Shown here one piece after another: positions 25,233-34,330 of a DNA stretch of 64,000 nt. The notes beneath the pieces were generated by a model that saw only the letters and a list, made by a program, of their open reading frames with translations, made no database searches and was not told where the DNA came from. The stretch's first letter is position 1; each line of letters opens with the position of its first letter. A program made the translations under genes and the position numbers. Source of the stretch: Nocardioides lianchengensis (GTDB lineage Bacteria; Actinomycetota; Actinomycetes; Propionibacteriales; Nocardioidaceae); assembly GCF_900101465.1 (NCBI RefSeq), contig NZ_FMZM01000003.1:62001-126000 (forward strand), written 5' to 3'.

Positions 25233-26240
25233 TCAGCCGAAGTCGCGCCGCTGCGGCGACTGCGTCTTGGCCGGGTCGCGCTCGACGACCGGGCCGACCA
25301 CGTCGTCGATGGCGGCCAGCACGTCGGCGTCGAGCCGCACCCCGGCGGCCTTGACGTTGTCGGTGACCTGCTCGGGCCGGCTGGCGCCGATGATGGCCGA
25401 CGACACGTTGTCGTTCTGCAGCACCCAGGCCACAGCGAGCTGGGCCATGGTGAGCCCGGCGTCGGCCGCGATCGGCGCCAGCCGCTGCACCCGCTCCAGG
25501 ACGTCGTCACGCAGCCAGCGGCTGATCATGTCCGCGCCGCCCTTGTCGTCGGTCGCGCGCGAGCCCTCGGGGTGGGGCTGGCCCGGCTGGTACTTGCCGG
25601 TCAGCACGCCCTGCGCGATCGGCGACCAGACGATCTGGCCGATGCCGAGCTCCTCGGAGGTCGGCACGACCTCCTCCTCGATGACCCGCCAGAGCATCGA
25701 GTACTGCGGCTGGTTGGACACCAGCGGGATCCGGAGCTCGCGGGCCAGCGCGTGCGCGGCCCGGAGCTCCTCGGCCCGCCACTCCGAGACCCCGATGTAG
25801 AGCGCCTTGCCGGAGCGGACGACGTCGGCGAAGGCCTCCATCGTCTCCTCCAGCGGCGTCTCGTGGTCGTAGCGGTGCGCCTGGTAGAGGTCGACGTGGT
25901 CGGTGCCGAGCCGGCGCAGCGAGCCCTCGATCGACTCGAGGATGTGCTTGCGCGAGAGGCCGTGGTCGTTGTGCGCCTTCGGACCGGTCGGGAAGAAGAC
26001 CTTGGTGAAGATCTCCAGGCCCTCGCGCCGCTCCCCCTTCAGGGCCTTGCCGAGCACCGTTTCCGCGGCGGTGTTCGCGTAGACGTCGGCGGTGTCGAAG
26101 GTGGTGATGCCCTCGTCCAGGGCCTGGCGGACGCAGGCGGTGGCCGCGTCCTCCTCGACCTGGGAGCCGTGGGTGAGCCAGTTGCCGTACGAGATGGCCG
26201 AGATCTTCAGGCCACTCCTGCCGAGGTTGCGGATCTCCAT
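25233..26240 (-). CDS. Aldo/keto reductase (Kv-beta/YghZ-like)
   Basis: This 335-residue NADPH-dependent TIM-barrel reductase shows the catalytic tetrad: Asp in TADVY, Tyr of the same motif, Lys in IFTKVFF, and His in LYQAHRYD. The cofactor region SSAIIGASRPEQVTDNVKA is typical of the AKR6-like potassium-channel-beta/YghZ group. The physiological substrate is unknown. It is transcribed alone, divergent from the acetyltransferase at 26276. Confidence 0.88.
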   Translation of the reverse strand: MEIRNLGRSGLKISAISYGNWLTHGSQVEEDAATACVRQALDEGITTFDTADVYANTAAETVLGKALKGERREGLEIFTKVFFPTGPKAHNDHGLSRKHILESIEGSLRRLGTDHVDLYQAHRYDHETPLEETMEAFADVVRSGKALYIGVSEWRAEELRAAHALARELRIPLVSNQPQYSMLWRVIEEEVVPTSEELGIGQIVWSPIAQGVLTGKYQPGQPHPEGSRATDDKGGADMISRWLRDDVLERVQRLAPIAADAGLTMAQLAVAWVLQNDNVSSAIIGASRPEQVTDNVKAAGVRLDADVLAAIDDVVGPVVERDPAKTQSPQRRDFG

Positions 26241-26275
26241 GTCGGCGAACCTAGCCCGCCTGACAAGATGCCCCG

Positions 26276-26830
26276 GTGACCACTCCCGGCCCCGACGTCT
26301 CCGTCCGCGTGGCCTGGGCGGACGACGCCCCCGCGATCGCCGACCTCCAGCTCCGCGCCTGGCCCGAGATGTACGGCGGGCTGGTGCCCGCGGACGCCCT
26401 CCCGTCCGGACCGGAGGCCACGGCGCAGGCCGCCGAGCTGTGGCACGGGGCGCTCACCCGCCCGCGCGACGCCCGCCACCGGGTCCTGGTCGCCCTCGAG
26501 CGCAACCGCGTCTGCGGCTTCGCGATCACCGGCCCGGCCGCGGACCCCGACTGCGACCCGGTCGCCGACGGCGAGCTGAGCGAGCTGACCGTCGACGCCG
26601 CCGAGCGCGGCAAGGGACACGGCTCCCGGCTCCTGCAGGCGGTGGCCGACACGATGGTCGCCGACCGGTTCACCCGGGCCGTGACCTGGGCGGTCGCGTC
26701 CGACGACCGGCTCCGCGGCTTCCTCGTCGAGGCGGGCTGGGCCGCGGACGGCGCCCACCGCGAGCTCGACCTGGACGGCGAGGGCAGCACCCTGGTCAAG
26801 CAGGTCCGGCTGCACACCGCACTGGTCTGA
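26276..26830 (+). CDS. GNAT-family N-acetyltransferase
   Basis: This 184-residue single-domain GNAT protein has the acetyl-CoA loop VDAAERGKGHGSRLLQAVAD (RxxGxG) and preceding strands DGELSELTV. The substrate is unknown. Start is GTG 26276. A weak CAAGAT box six bases upstream would make it leaderless, like several neighbours. Confidence 0.8.
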   Translation: MTTPGPDVSVRVAWADDAPAIADLQLRAWPEMYGGLVPADALPSGPEATAQAAELWHGALTRPRDARHRVLVALERNRVCGFAITGPAADPDCDPVADGELSELTVDAAERGKGHGSRLLQAVADTMVADRFTRAVTWAVASDDRLRGFLVEAGWAADGAHRELDLDGEGSTLVKQVRLHTALV

Positions 26831-26864
26831 GCGGGCCCTTGATTTCGCAGCCGACGGGGGCACG

Positions 26865-27098
26865 ATGGAGCACATGATCGGCCCGTTGCCCCGGTTGCAC
26901 AGCCTGCTCGTCCTGGTCACCGTCCTGCTCGCCGGCGTGACCGGCGGCGCCTGGGTGGCGCACTTCTCCCGCGTTCCGGTCGCCATCGGTGCCGGCGCGC
27001 TCCTCGGCGCCCTCCTGGGCGCGGCGGCGTCGTACCTGCTCCTCCACGACTTCCACCAGCGCACGCCCGCGCACGTCCGCGCCCGGTCCCGTCGCTGA
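26865..27098 (+). CDS. Small two-helix membrane protein
   Basis: This 77-residue protein has two clear helices (about 12-33 and 40-60) and a basic tail HQRTPAHVRARSRR. It has no recognised family. Its 3' half overlaps the only conventional start available to azlC, so either the two genes overlap by 110 bases or one start is wrong. Confidence 0.5.
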   Translation: MEHMIGPLPRLHSLLVLVTVLLAGVTGGAWVAHFSRVPVAIGAGALLGALLGAAASYLLLHDFHQRTPAHVRARSRR

Positions 27099-27783
27099 GC
27101 CCCGCCCGGACGGTCCCGACCCGCAGCGCGCCGGGATCGTCCGCGACAGCCTCGGCGTCGGGATCGCCACCGGCCTGTACGGCGTCTCGTTCGGCGCGGT
27201 CGCGGTCGGCTCCGGGCTGAGCGTCGCGCAGACCTGCGTGCTGTCCCTGCTGATGTTCACTGGCGGCTCGCAGTTCGCGTTCGTGGGCGTGCTCGCCGGC
27301 GGTGGGACCCCTGTCTCCGGCGCCGCCACCGCGCTGCTGCTGGGCACCCGCAACACCCTCTACGGACTCCGGCTCGCTCCCCTGCTGGCCTGGACCGGCG
27401 TACGACGCCTCGGCGCGGCCCAGCTGCTCATCGACGAGTCGAGCGCGATGTCGGTCACCCGCGACACCACCGCGCGGGCCCGGACCGGGTTCCTGGTCAC
27501 CGGCTGGTCGGTCTTCGTGCTGTGGAACCTCTTCACCCTCGTCGGCGCGCTCGCCGGTCAGGCGCTCGGCGACCCGCGCACCTACGGACTCGACGCCGCG
27601 GTCGGCGGCGCCTTCCTGGCACTGCTCTGGCCCCGCCTCGCCGAGCCGCGCAACCGAGTGATCGCGGTCCTCGCTGCGGCCGTCGCGCTGGGGGTCGCCC
27701 CGTCCGTGGCCGTCGGCGTCCCCGTGCTCGCGGCCGGTGGGGTCGCCCTGCTCGCCGGCGTGCTCTCCCGGAGCCCGCGATGA
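26989..27783 (+). CDS. azlC: AzlC-family branched-chain amino acid exporter subunit
   Basis: The AzlC core runs from RDSLGVGIATGLYGVSFGAV to the end, with about seven helices and the family stretch LMFTGGSQFAFVGVLAGGG. With AzlD it exports branched-chain amino acids or analogues. The only ATG/GTG/TTG before the first helix is GTG 26989, which adds about 50 unusual Ser/Arg-rich residues and overlaps the previous gene by 110 bases. True translation may begin near 27098 at an unusual codon. The stop overlaps azlD (ATGA). Confidence 0.75.
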   Translation: MPARSSAPSWARRRRTCSSTTSTSARPRTSAPGPVAEPRPDGPDPQRAGIVRDSLGVGIATGLYGVSFGAVAVGSGLSVAQTCVLSLLMFTGGSQFAFVGVLAGGGTPVSGAATALLLGTRNTLYGLRLAPLLAWTGVRRLGAAQLLIDESSAMSVTRDTTARARTGFLVTGWSVFVLWNLFTLVGALAGQALGDPRTYGLDAAVGGAFLALLWPRLAEPRNRVIAVLAAAVALGVAPSVAVGVPVLAAGGVALLAGVLSRSPR

Positions 27784-28085
27784 GCGTCTGGGCGGCGATC
27801 CTCGCGGCCGGCCTCGGCTGCTACCTGCTCAAGCTCGCCGGACTCTCCGTCCCCGCGGCCGTCCTCGAGCGGCCCGTCGTACGGCGGGTCGCGGACCTGA
27901 TCCCCGTCGCGCTCCTCGCGGCTCTCGTCGCCGTCCAGGTGTTCACCGAGGGTCAGCGCCTGGTGCTCGACGCCCGTGCCGCCGGGCTGGGCGCGGCCGT
28001 CGTACTGCTGCTGCTCCGCGCGCCGTTCCTGGTCGTGGTGCTCGGCTCCGCCGCCACCGCCGCCCTGCTCCGGCTCTGGGCCTGA
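27780..28085 (+). CDS. azlD: AzlD-family small membrane subunit
   Basis: This 101-residue protein has three to four helices, the usual partner of AzlC. RPVVRRVADLIPVALLAALV is the typical family segment. Start ATG overlaps the azlC stop. It is followed by a cluster of palindromes. Confidence 0.85.
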   Translation: MSVWAAILAAGLGCYLLKLAGLSVPAAVLERPVVRRVADLIPVALLAALVAVQVFTEGQRLVLDARAAGLGAAVVLLLLRAPFLVVVLGSAATAALLRLWA

Positions 28086-28105
28086 CCTGGTTCGGAGCGG
28101 CCGCG

Positions 28106-28201
28106 GTGAGTTTTATCGGCTAGCCGATAAAACTCACGCCGGGACGACAAAGGTTCATCGTCCAGGCGTGAGGTTCGTCGGCCAGCCGATGAAACTCTCA
28201 C
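28106..28201. repeat. Three tandem palindromes
   Basis: There are three adjoining inverted repeats of about 32-34 bases. The first, 28106-28137, is a perfect 32-base palindrome starting GTGAGTTTTATCGGC. The second, 28137-28168, is imperfect and closed by CGCC/GGCG. The third, 28168-28201, is a diverged version of the first, starting GTGAGGTTCGTCGGC. They lie between two convergent genes. They could be bidirectional terminators or a REP-like element. Confidence 0.7.
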
Positions 28202-28220
28202 CGGCCCACCCGGAGACGCA

Positions 28221-28264
28221 CCGCGGCCCCGACCCGGCTCGTGGGAGCCGGCCCGGGGCCGCGG
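28221..28264 (-). terminator. GC-rich hairpin after the mannitol-type PTS gene
   Basis: The 19-base arms 28221-28239 and 28246-28264 pair with two mismatches around a six-base loop. It starts nine bases after the PTS stop on the minus strand. There is no T-run. Confidence 0.65.
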
Positions 28265-28273
28265 AGTGGAGGG

Positions 28274-30298
28274 TCAGACGGGCTGGACCGCGCCCAGGAC
28301 CCGGAGCACCTCGTCCGGGGTGGCCGCCGCCTCCAGGCGGGCGACCTGCTCCTTGTCGAGGAAGATCTCGGCGATCCGCCCCAGGAGCTTCAGGTGGTCG
28401 TCACCGAGGGCGGCGATGCCCACGACGAAGGTCACCTGCTTGTTCTTCCACTCGACCGGCTCGGAGTAGCGCACGAACGAGATCGCGGTCCGCTGCACGG
28501 CGGCCTTGGCCTCGTTGGTGCCGTGCGGGATCGCCAGGCCGTTGCCCATGAAGGTCGAGACCGACTCCTCCCGCGTGTGCATCGCGTCGACGTACGACGC
28601 TTCCGCGGCACCGGCGGCGACCAGCAGCTGACCGGCCCGGGTGATCGCCGCGTCGCGGCTCTCGGCCGGGGCGTCGAGCACGATCGACTCGGCGTCGAGG
28701 AGCCCGCCGGTGTCGATGCCCGGCACCTCGTCGGCGACGGGTGCACCGGCTCCGGCGCCGTTGCGCTCCTGGACCAGTTCGACGATCTCGTCGTACCGGG
28801 GACTGCCCATGAAGTTGTCGACCGACACGTGGATGGCCGACCCGGTCCGCTGCTGCGCCCGGGCGGTGAGGTCCTGGTGGGTGACCACCAGGTCGTAGGT
28901 GTCGGTCAGGTTGGAGATGGCCTTGTTGACGACCACGACCTCACCGAAGCCAGCGGCCTGGATCTTCTTGCGAAGGACCGAGGCCCCCATCGCCGACGAG
29001 CCCATGCCGGCATCGCAGGCGAAGACGATCGAGCTGATCGGACCCGAGCCCGCGGCCGCGCCGCCGGTCAGCATCGAGGAGACCGACGACTTCTTGCCCT
29101 TCGTGGCCTCCATCTGCGCAGTGGCCGCCGACAGGTCACCCTCGTCGTCCGCCTTGTCGGTCTTCAGCAGCGCGGCGGCGACCACGAAGGTCACTGCCGC
29201 GGCGAGCACGACCGAGAGGGTGACGCCGAAGATCGAGCTGGGCGGCGAGGAGAGCCACACCGAGATGATCGAGCCGGGGGACGCGGGTGAACGCAGGCCG
29301 GAGTCGAAGATCAGGTTGGTGCCGATGCCCGTCGCGCCGCCGAGGATCAGAGCCAGGATCAGCTTGGGCTTCATCAGCACGTACGGGAAGTAGATCTCGT
29401 GGATGCCGCCCACGAACTGGATGATCGCCGCCCCGGGGGCCGAGGCCTTGGCCGCACCCTTGCCGAAGAACATGAAGGCGAGGAGCAGACCGAGACCCGG
29501 ACCCGGGTTGGCCTCCAGCAGGAACAGGATGGACTTGCCCGACTCGGCGGCCTCGTTGGTGCCGAGCGGAGTGAGCACGCCCTGGTTGATGGCGTTGTTG
29601 AGGAACAGCACCTTGGCCGGCTCGATGAAGACCGAGGCCAGCGGCATCAGGCTGTGGTCGACGAGGAAGTCGACGACGTTCTCGGCAGCGTCGCTGAACG
29701 CCTCGACGAACGGACCGGCGACCAGGAACCCGACGATCGCCAGGAACATGCCCCAGATGCCGGCCGAGTAGTTGTTCACCAGCATCTCGAAGCCCGGCCG
29801 GATCTTGTGAGCCCACATGGCGTCGAGCTTCTTCATCGACCAACCGCCGAGCGGGCCCATGATCATCGCACCGAGGAACATCGGCACGCCCGCGCCGGCG
29901 ATGGCGCCGAAGGTGGCGATCGCGCCGACGACACCGCCGCGGATGTTGTCGTCGTACATCATCCGGCCGCCTGTGTAGCCGATCAGCAGCGGCAGCAGGA
30001 AGCGGATCATGAAGCCGACGATGCCGTCGTCCTCGCCGTTCCAGCCGCCCAGCATCGACACGAAGCCGTAGTCGTACTGACCGGCCTCCACCCCCGGCGT
30101 GTAGCCGAAGAGCTTGTCGCCGATCAGGGTGATCCAGCCGGTCTGGATGAACAGGGCCGTGATCAGGCCCCATGCGATGAACGCCCCAATGTTCGGCAGG
30201 ACCATGTTCGAGAGGAACGTGCCGAAGCGCTGCACGCGCAGTCGCATGCTCGGGCCTCCGGTGGAAACCGGATCGACCGTGGATGTGGTGCTGGCCAT
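28274..30298 (-). CDS. mtlA: PTS mannitol-type permease, IICBA
   Basis: This 674-residue PTS protein imports and phosphorylates a hexitol. IIC is membrane-embedded at about residues 20-385 (GGIHEIYFPYVLMKPKLI is the family loop). IIB is at about 420-510 with phospho-Cys428 in ACDAGMGSSAMG. IIA is at about 530-674 with phospho-His592 in AIPHGTNEA. The domain order IIC-IIB-IIA is that of MtlA. ATG 30298 has GAAAGAGG upstream; the longer frame runs into the control region. It is divergent from a zinc dehydrogenase that may oxidise the product. Mannitol is the family default; sorbitol or another polyol is possible. Confidence 0.88.
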   Translation of the reverse strand: MASTTSTVDPVSTGGPSMRLRVQRFGTFLSNMVLPNIGAFIAWGLITALFIQTGWITLIGDKLFGYTPGVEAGQYDYGFVSMLGGWNGEDDGIVGFMIRFLLPLLIGYTGGRMMYDDNIRGGVVGAIATFGAIAGAGVPMFLGAMIMGPLGGWSMKKLDAMWAHKIRPGFEMLVNNYSAGIWGMFLAIVGFLVAGPFVEAFSDAAENVVDFLVDHSLMPLASVFIEPAKVLFLNNAINQGVLTPLGTNEAAESGKSILFLLEANPGPGLGLLLAFMFFGKGAAKASAPGAAIIQFVGGIHEIYFPYVLMKPKLILALILGGATGIGTNLIFDSGLRSPASPGSIISVWLSSPPSSIFGVTLSVVLAAAVTFVVAAALLKTDKADDEGDLSAATAQMEATKGKKSSVSSMLTGGAAAGSGPISSIVFACDAGMGSSAMGASVLRKKIQAAGFGEVVVVNKAISNLTDTYDLVVTHQDLTARAQQRTGSAIHVSVDNFMGSPRYDEIVELVQERNGAGAGAPVADEVPGIDTGGLLDAESIVLDAPAESRDAAITRAGQLLVAAGAAEASYVDAMHTREESVSTFMGNGLAIPHGTNEAKAAVQRTAISFVRYSEPVEWKNKQVTFVVGIAALGDDHLKLLGRIAEIFLDKEQVARLEAAATPDEVLRVLGAVQPV

Positions 30299-30500
30299 GA
30301 GACCTCTTTCCAGAGCTGAACTGCTCGTGTGACCCCAATCACGAGCATCTTTGAATGCCTTTATATTCCTCGATGTCGGCGGCGTCAAGACTTCCAAAAC
30401 AACACGTTCGGAAGAACAACCACATGGATGCGCTACGCTGGAGCGTCGCTTCGCGATCGCCGCCAAGCGTCGCCACCAGTCGTCACAGGAGGACAAGCGA
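30299..30500. promoter_or_regulatory. Divergent control region, mtlA / dehydrogenase
   Basis: This 202-base AT-richer region separates two divergent genes. It contains TTTATATTCC (30360-30369) and an inverted repeat CTTCC/GGAAG (30391-30395 and 30410-30414) enclosing AAAACAACA (30396-30404). The same 9-mer lies upstream of deoR at 52341, so a DeoR-type regulator may bind both. AGGAGG at 30487-30492 is the ribosome-binding site of the dehydrogenase. Confidence 0.5.
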
Positions 30501-31559
30501 ATGAAGGCCCTGCGGTTCTACGCACCCGAGGACGTCCGGCTCGAAGACGTGCCGGAGCCGGAGTGCGGACCCGACGAGATCAAGCTGAAGGTCAAGAACT
30601 GCTCGACCTGCGGCACCGACGTGAAGATCTTCCACAACGGCCACCAGAACCTCACGCCGCCGCGGACCATCGGTCACGAGATCGCCGGCGAGATCGTCGA
30701 GGTCGGCAGCAACGTCAACGCGACGTACGGCTCCGACTGGAAGCCCGGCGACCGCACCCAGGTCATCGCCGCCGTGCCGTGCGGCGACTGCCACGAGTGT
30801 CGCAAGGGCTGGATGGAGGTCTGCCAGAACCAGACCTCGGTCGGCTATCAGTACGACGGCGGCTTCGCCGAGTACATGATCGTCCCCCAGCAGGTGCTGA
30901 AGGTCGACGGCCTGAACCGCATCCCCGACAACGTCGGGTACGACGAGGCCTCGGCCGCCGAGCCGTTCGCCTGCGCGATCAACGCCCAGGAGCAGCTCGG
31001 CATCGAGGAGGGCGACTTCACCGTCGTCTTCGGTGCCGGCCCGATCGGCTGCATGCACATCCGGATCGCCCGCGGCGTCCACAAGGTCGGCAAGATCGTC
31101 CTGGTCGACATCAACGCCGAGCGGCTGAAGATGTCCGCCGACGCCGTCTCCCCCGACTACGTCATCAACGCGAGCGAGGAGGACGTGGTCGCCAAGGTCA
31201 TGGAGCTGACCGACGGCCGCGGCGCCGACGTGATCATCACCGCCACCCCGGCCAACGTCACCCAGGAGCAGGCCATCTCGATGGCCGCGCGCCAGGGCCG
31301 GATCTCGTTCTTCGGCGGCCTGCCCAAGAACGACCCGTTCATCAAGGCCGACTCCAACGTCATCCACTACCGCCAGCTGCACGTCCACGGCGCCAACGGC
31401 TCCTCCCCCGCCCACAACAAGCGGGCGCTGGAGTACATCTCCACCGGCCAGGTCCCGGTCAAGGACCTGATCACCAAGCACATCCCCCTCGACGACGTCC
31501 TCTCCGCCTTCGACATCGTCAAGTCCGGGCAAGCCATCAAGGTCACCGTCGAGCCGTGA
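30501..31559 (+). CDS. Zinc-dependent medium-chain dehydrogenase (polyol type)
   Basis: This 352-residue MDR-family dehydrogenase begins [20 protein letters not shown]. Catalytic zinc ligands are the Cys in [10 protein letters not shown] and the His-Glu of TIGHEIAGE. The structural zinc lobe is reduced: [15 protein letters not shown] keeps four Cys. The NAD-binding loop is [11 protein letters not shown]. It resembles sorbitol or galactitol-phosphate dehydrogenases. Divergent from the mannitol-type PTS, it may oxidise the imported hexitol phosphate to fructose 6-phosphate; that is inference. A strong AGGAGG eight bases upstream fixes the start. Confidence 0.8.
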   Translation: MKALRFYAPEDVRLEDVPEPECGPDEIKLKVKNCSTCGTDVKIFHNGHQNLTPPRTIGHEIAGEIVEVGSNVNATYGSDWKPGDRTQVIAAVPCGDCHECRKGWMEVCQNQTSVGYQYDGGFAEYMIVPQQVLKVDGLNRIPDNVGYDEASAAEPFACAINAQEQLGIEEGDFTVVFGAGPIGCMHIRIARGVHKVGKIVLVDINAERLKMSADAVSPDYVINASEEDVVAKVMELTDGRGADVIITATPANVTQEQAISMAARQGRISFFGGLPKNDPFIKADSNVIHYRQLHVHGANGSSPAHNKRALEYISTGQVPVKDLITKHIPLDDVLSAFDIVKSGQAIKVTVEP

Positions 31560-31591
31560 GCGACGGAGTCGCTCACGGCGTCCGACGGGGA

Positions 31592-31646
31592 GGTTGAGCA
31601 GCCCCACGACTGAGCCTGCGAAGTCGTGATAGGGCGTGTCGAAACC
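31592..31646 (+). repeat. Interspersed 55-base repeat, copy B
   Basis: This is the same length, ends and 18-base core as copy A at 6380-6434 (GGTTGAGCA ... GCGTGTCGAAACC). The hairpin stem is CACGACT/AGTCGTG here against TCTGACT/AGTCAGA in copy A, so the outer three pairs all differ yet still pair. It lies between the dehydrogenase stop and two terminators. Confidence 0.75.
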
Positions 31647-31680
31647 CCGACCGAGGGTCGCGAACAGACGAGTAGCCGAC

Positions 31681-31714
31681 GAGGCCCGCACCGGAAAGCT
31701 CCGGTGCGGGCCTC
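31681..31714. terminator. Terminator hairpin, 15-bp perfect stem
   Basis: Bases 31681-31695 pair perfectly with 31700-31714 around AAGC. It lies between convergent genes (dehydrogenase and protease) and works on either strand. Confidence 0.75.
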
Positions 31715-31719
31715 GCGTC

Positions 31720-31758
31720 GTGGGCCGAGTCAGCACCAGTAGTGCTGACTCGGCCCAC
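31720..31758. terminator. Terminator hairpin, 17-bp perfect stem
   Basis: Bases 31720-31736 pair perfectly with 31742-31758 around a five-base loop. It is followed on the plus strand by CATTTCT. It is the second of two tandem hairpins between convergent genes. Confidence 0.75.
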
Positions 31759-31779
31759 CATTTCTGCTGACTCCGCGAA

Positions 31780-33390
31780 TCAGCCGACGCTGACCGCGCT
31801 CCACGCGGCGGCCACGGCGGCGCGCTGGGTGCTGCTGGCGCCGTACAGGTCGCTGGCGGCGCTGAGCGTCGCCGTCCGGGCCTGGGCGTAGGTGGTGCCC
31901 GAGGTCATGTAGACGGTCAGGGCGCGGAACCAGATCTTCGCGGCGGCGTCCCGGCCGATGCCGGCGACGGTGGAGCCGTTGCAGGTCGGCGAATTGTGCG
32001 CCGTGCCGCCGATCGTCTTGGCGCCCGAGCCCTCGGCGAGCAGGTAGAAGAAGTGGTTGCCGACGCCCGAGGAGTAGTGGACGTCGAGGTTCTTCGTGTT
32101 GGAGCTGTAGCAGTTGGGCGAGCTGCCGTCGGCGATCGGGTTGTCCATCCGGCGGAAGCCGGAGTGCGACGCGAGGTCGAACTCCTCGCCGATCAGGTAG
32201 TCGCCCGGGTCGTTGCCGTTGGCGGCGTAGAACTCGACCATCGTGCCGAAGATGTCGGAGGTGGCCTCGTTGAGGCCGCCGGACTCCCCGGAGTAGGTGA
32301 GGTTGGCGGTGTTCTCGGTGACGCCGTGGCTCATCTCGTGGCCGGCGACGTCGAGGGAGACCAGCGGACCGAACTCGGTGCCGTCACCGTCGCCGTACGT
32401 CATCTTCGAGCCGTCCCAGAAGGCGTTGACGTAGCCGTTGCCGTAGTGGACCCGGCTCGGCGCGCCCGTGCCGTTGCCGAAGATGCCGTTGCGGCCGTGG
32501 ACCAGCTTGAAGTAGTCGAAGGTCTTCGCGCCGCCGTAATGAGCGTCGACGGCGGCCGACTCGCGGTTGGCGTTGCTGCCGGTGCCGAACGAGGTGTCGG
32601 TGCTCGTGTAGGCGACGCCGTTGGTGCAGCCGGCGCGGAAGATCTGACAGAGGATCGAGTCCTCCTTGTTCTGCATGTCGGTCGTCTTGGCGTTGCCGCG
32701 CGTCGCGTCGGTCAGGGTGTACGACGAGCCGGACTGCGTGACCTGGATCGGCACGGTGCCGCTGTAGAGCGACTGCCCCGACCCGTCGGCGGTGTGGATG
32801 CCCTCGACGCGACGGATGACCTTGCCGGTGCGGGCGTCGACGTACGTCGCCAGCTCGCTCGGCGTGCCGTCGGCCTGGGTGCCGTGGGTGGTGACCTCCC
32901 AGGCGAGGCGGGGCTCGGCGCCGAGCGAGTCGACGACCAGCTCCGGCTTCCCCTCGGTGCGCAGGCCGGCGATGTCGGCCGTCGCCTTCGCGGGCGCCAG
33001 GGTGCGACTCGCGGCGGCGGTGGCCGCCACCGCGGGCGCGGTCGTGAGGGTGAGCGCGTCGTCGAGGGTCCGGCTGACGCCGCGCCAGGTGCCGGCCGCG
33101 CCGCGGTGGACGACCAGGTCGCCGCCGACGACGCGCAGGCCGCGGTAGCTCCGGTCGAGCCGGACGTGGGTGGCGCCATCGGCGTCGGTGACGGTGTCGG
33201 TGACCGCGAACGCGGTCCCGTCGGTGGCCTGGGCGGCCGCCGGGTGGGCCAGCAGCGCGGAGACGGCCGCAGCGCCGATCCCCTTCTCCGTGGCCGACGG
33301 CGCGGCCGTCGCCGTGTCACCCCCGCCCGTCATCCCGAGCGTGCCGATCGCGAGTGCCGCCAGTGTGGCGGTCCCCCAGCTTCTGCGCAT
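31780..33390 (-). CDS. Secreted thermolysin-type metalloprotease (M4)
   Basis: This 536-residue pre-pro-protease has a signal peptide (MRRSWGTATLAALAIGTLG). An FTP/PepSY-like propeptide spans to about 215. The M4 catalytic domain has HEMSH at residues 351-355 and third zinc ligand Glu in GGLNEATSD (about 375), and the C-terminal M4 domain has the catalytic-type His in DVHYSSGVGNHFFYLL. There is no extra C-terminal domain after the fold ends. ATG 33390 is preceded by AGAGGGA. It is probably an extracellular nutrient protease; as in relatives, the propeptide should be cleaved off. Confidence 0.93.
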   Translation of the reverse strand: MRRSWGTATLAALAIGTLGMTGGGDTATAAPSATEKGIGAAAVSALLAHPAAAQATDGTAFAVTDTVTDADGATHVRLDRSYRGLRVVGGDLVVHRGAAGTWRGVSRTLDDALTLTTAPAVAATAAASRTLAPAKATADIAGLRTEGKPELVVDSLGAEPRLAWEVTTHGTQADGTPSELATYVDARTGKVIRRVEGIHTADGSGQSLYSGTVPIQVTQSGSSYTLTDATRGNAKTTDMQNKEDSILCQIFRAGCTNGVAYTSTDTSFGTGSNANRESAAVDAHYGGAKTFDYFKLVHGRNGIFGNGTGAPSRVHYGNGYVNAFWDGSKMTYGDGDGTEFGPLVSLDVAGHEMSHGVTENTANLTYSGESGGLNEATSDIFGTMVEFYAANGNDPGDYLIGEEFDLASHSGFRRMDNPIADGSSPNCYSSNTKNLDVHYSSGVGNHFFYLLAEGSGAKTIGGTAHNSPTCNGSTVAGIGRDAAAKIWFRALTVYMTSGTTYAQARTATLSAASDLYGASSTQRAAVAAAWSAVSVG

Positions 33391-33510
33391 GGTGCGTCCC
33401 TCTCGTCGTCGCCGCTCCGAGTGGGCGGCCCGACGAGCCAACGACAGGCGAGGGGCCCGGGCTATCCGCAGGTTTGTGCAGTGCAACAACCTGCAGCCCG
33501 GCGCGACACC

Positions 33511-34287
<777 letters not shown>

Positions 34288-34330
34288 TCAGTCCCACCAT
34301 CGCCCCACCCGTTCTGGCAGGCTGGACCCC

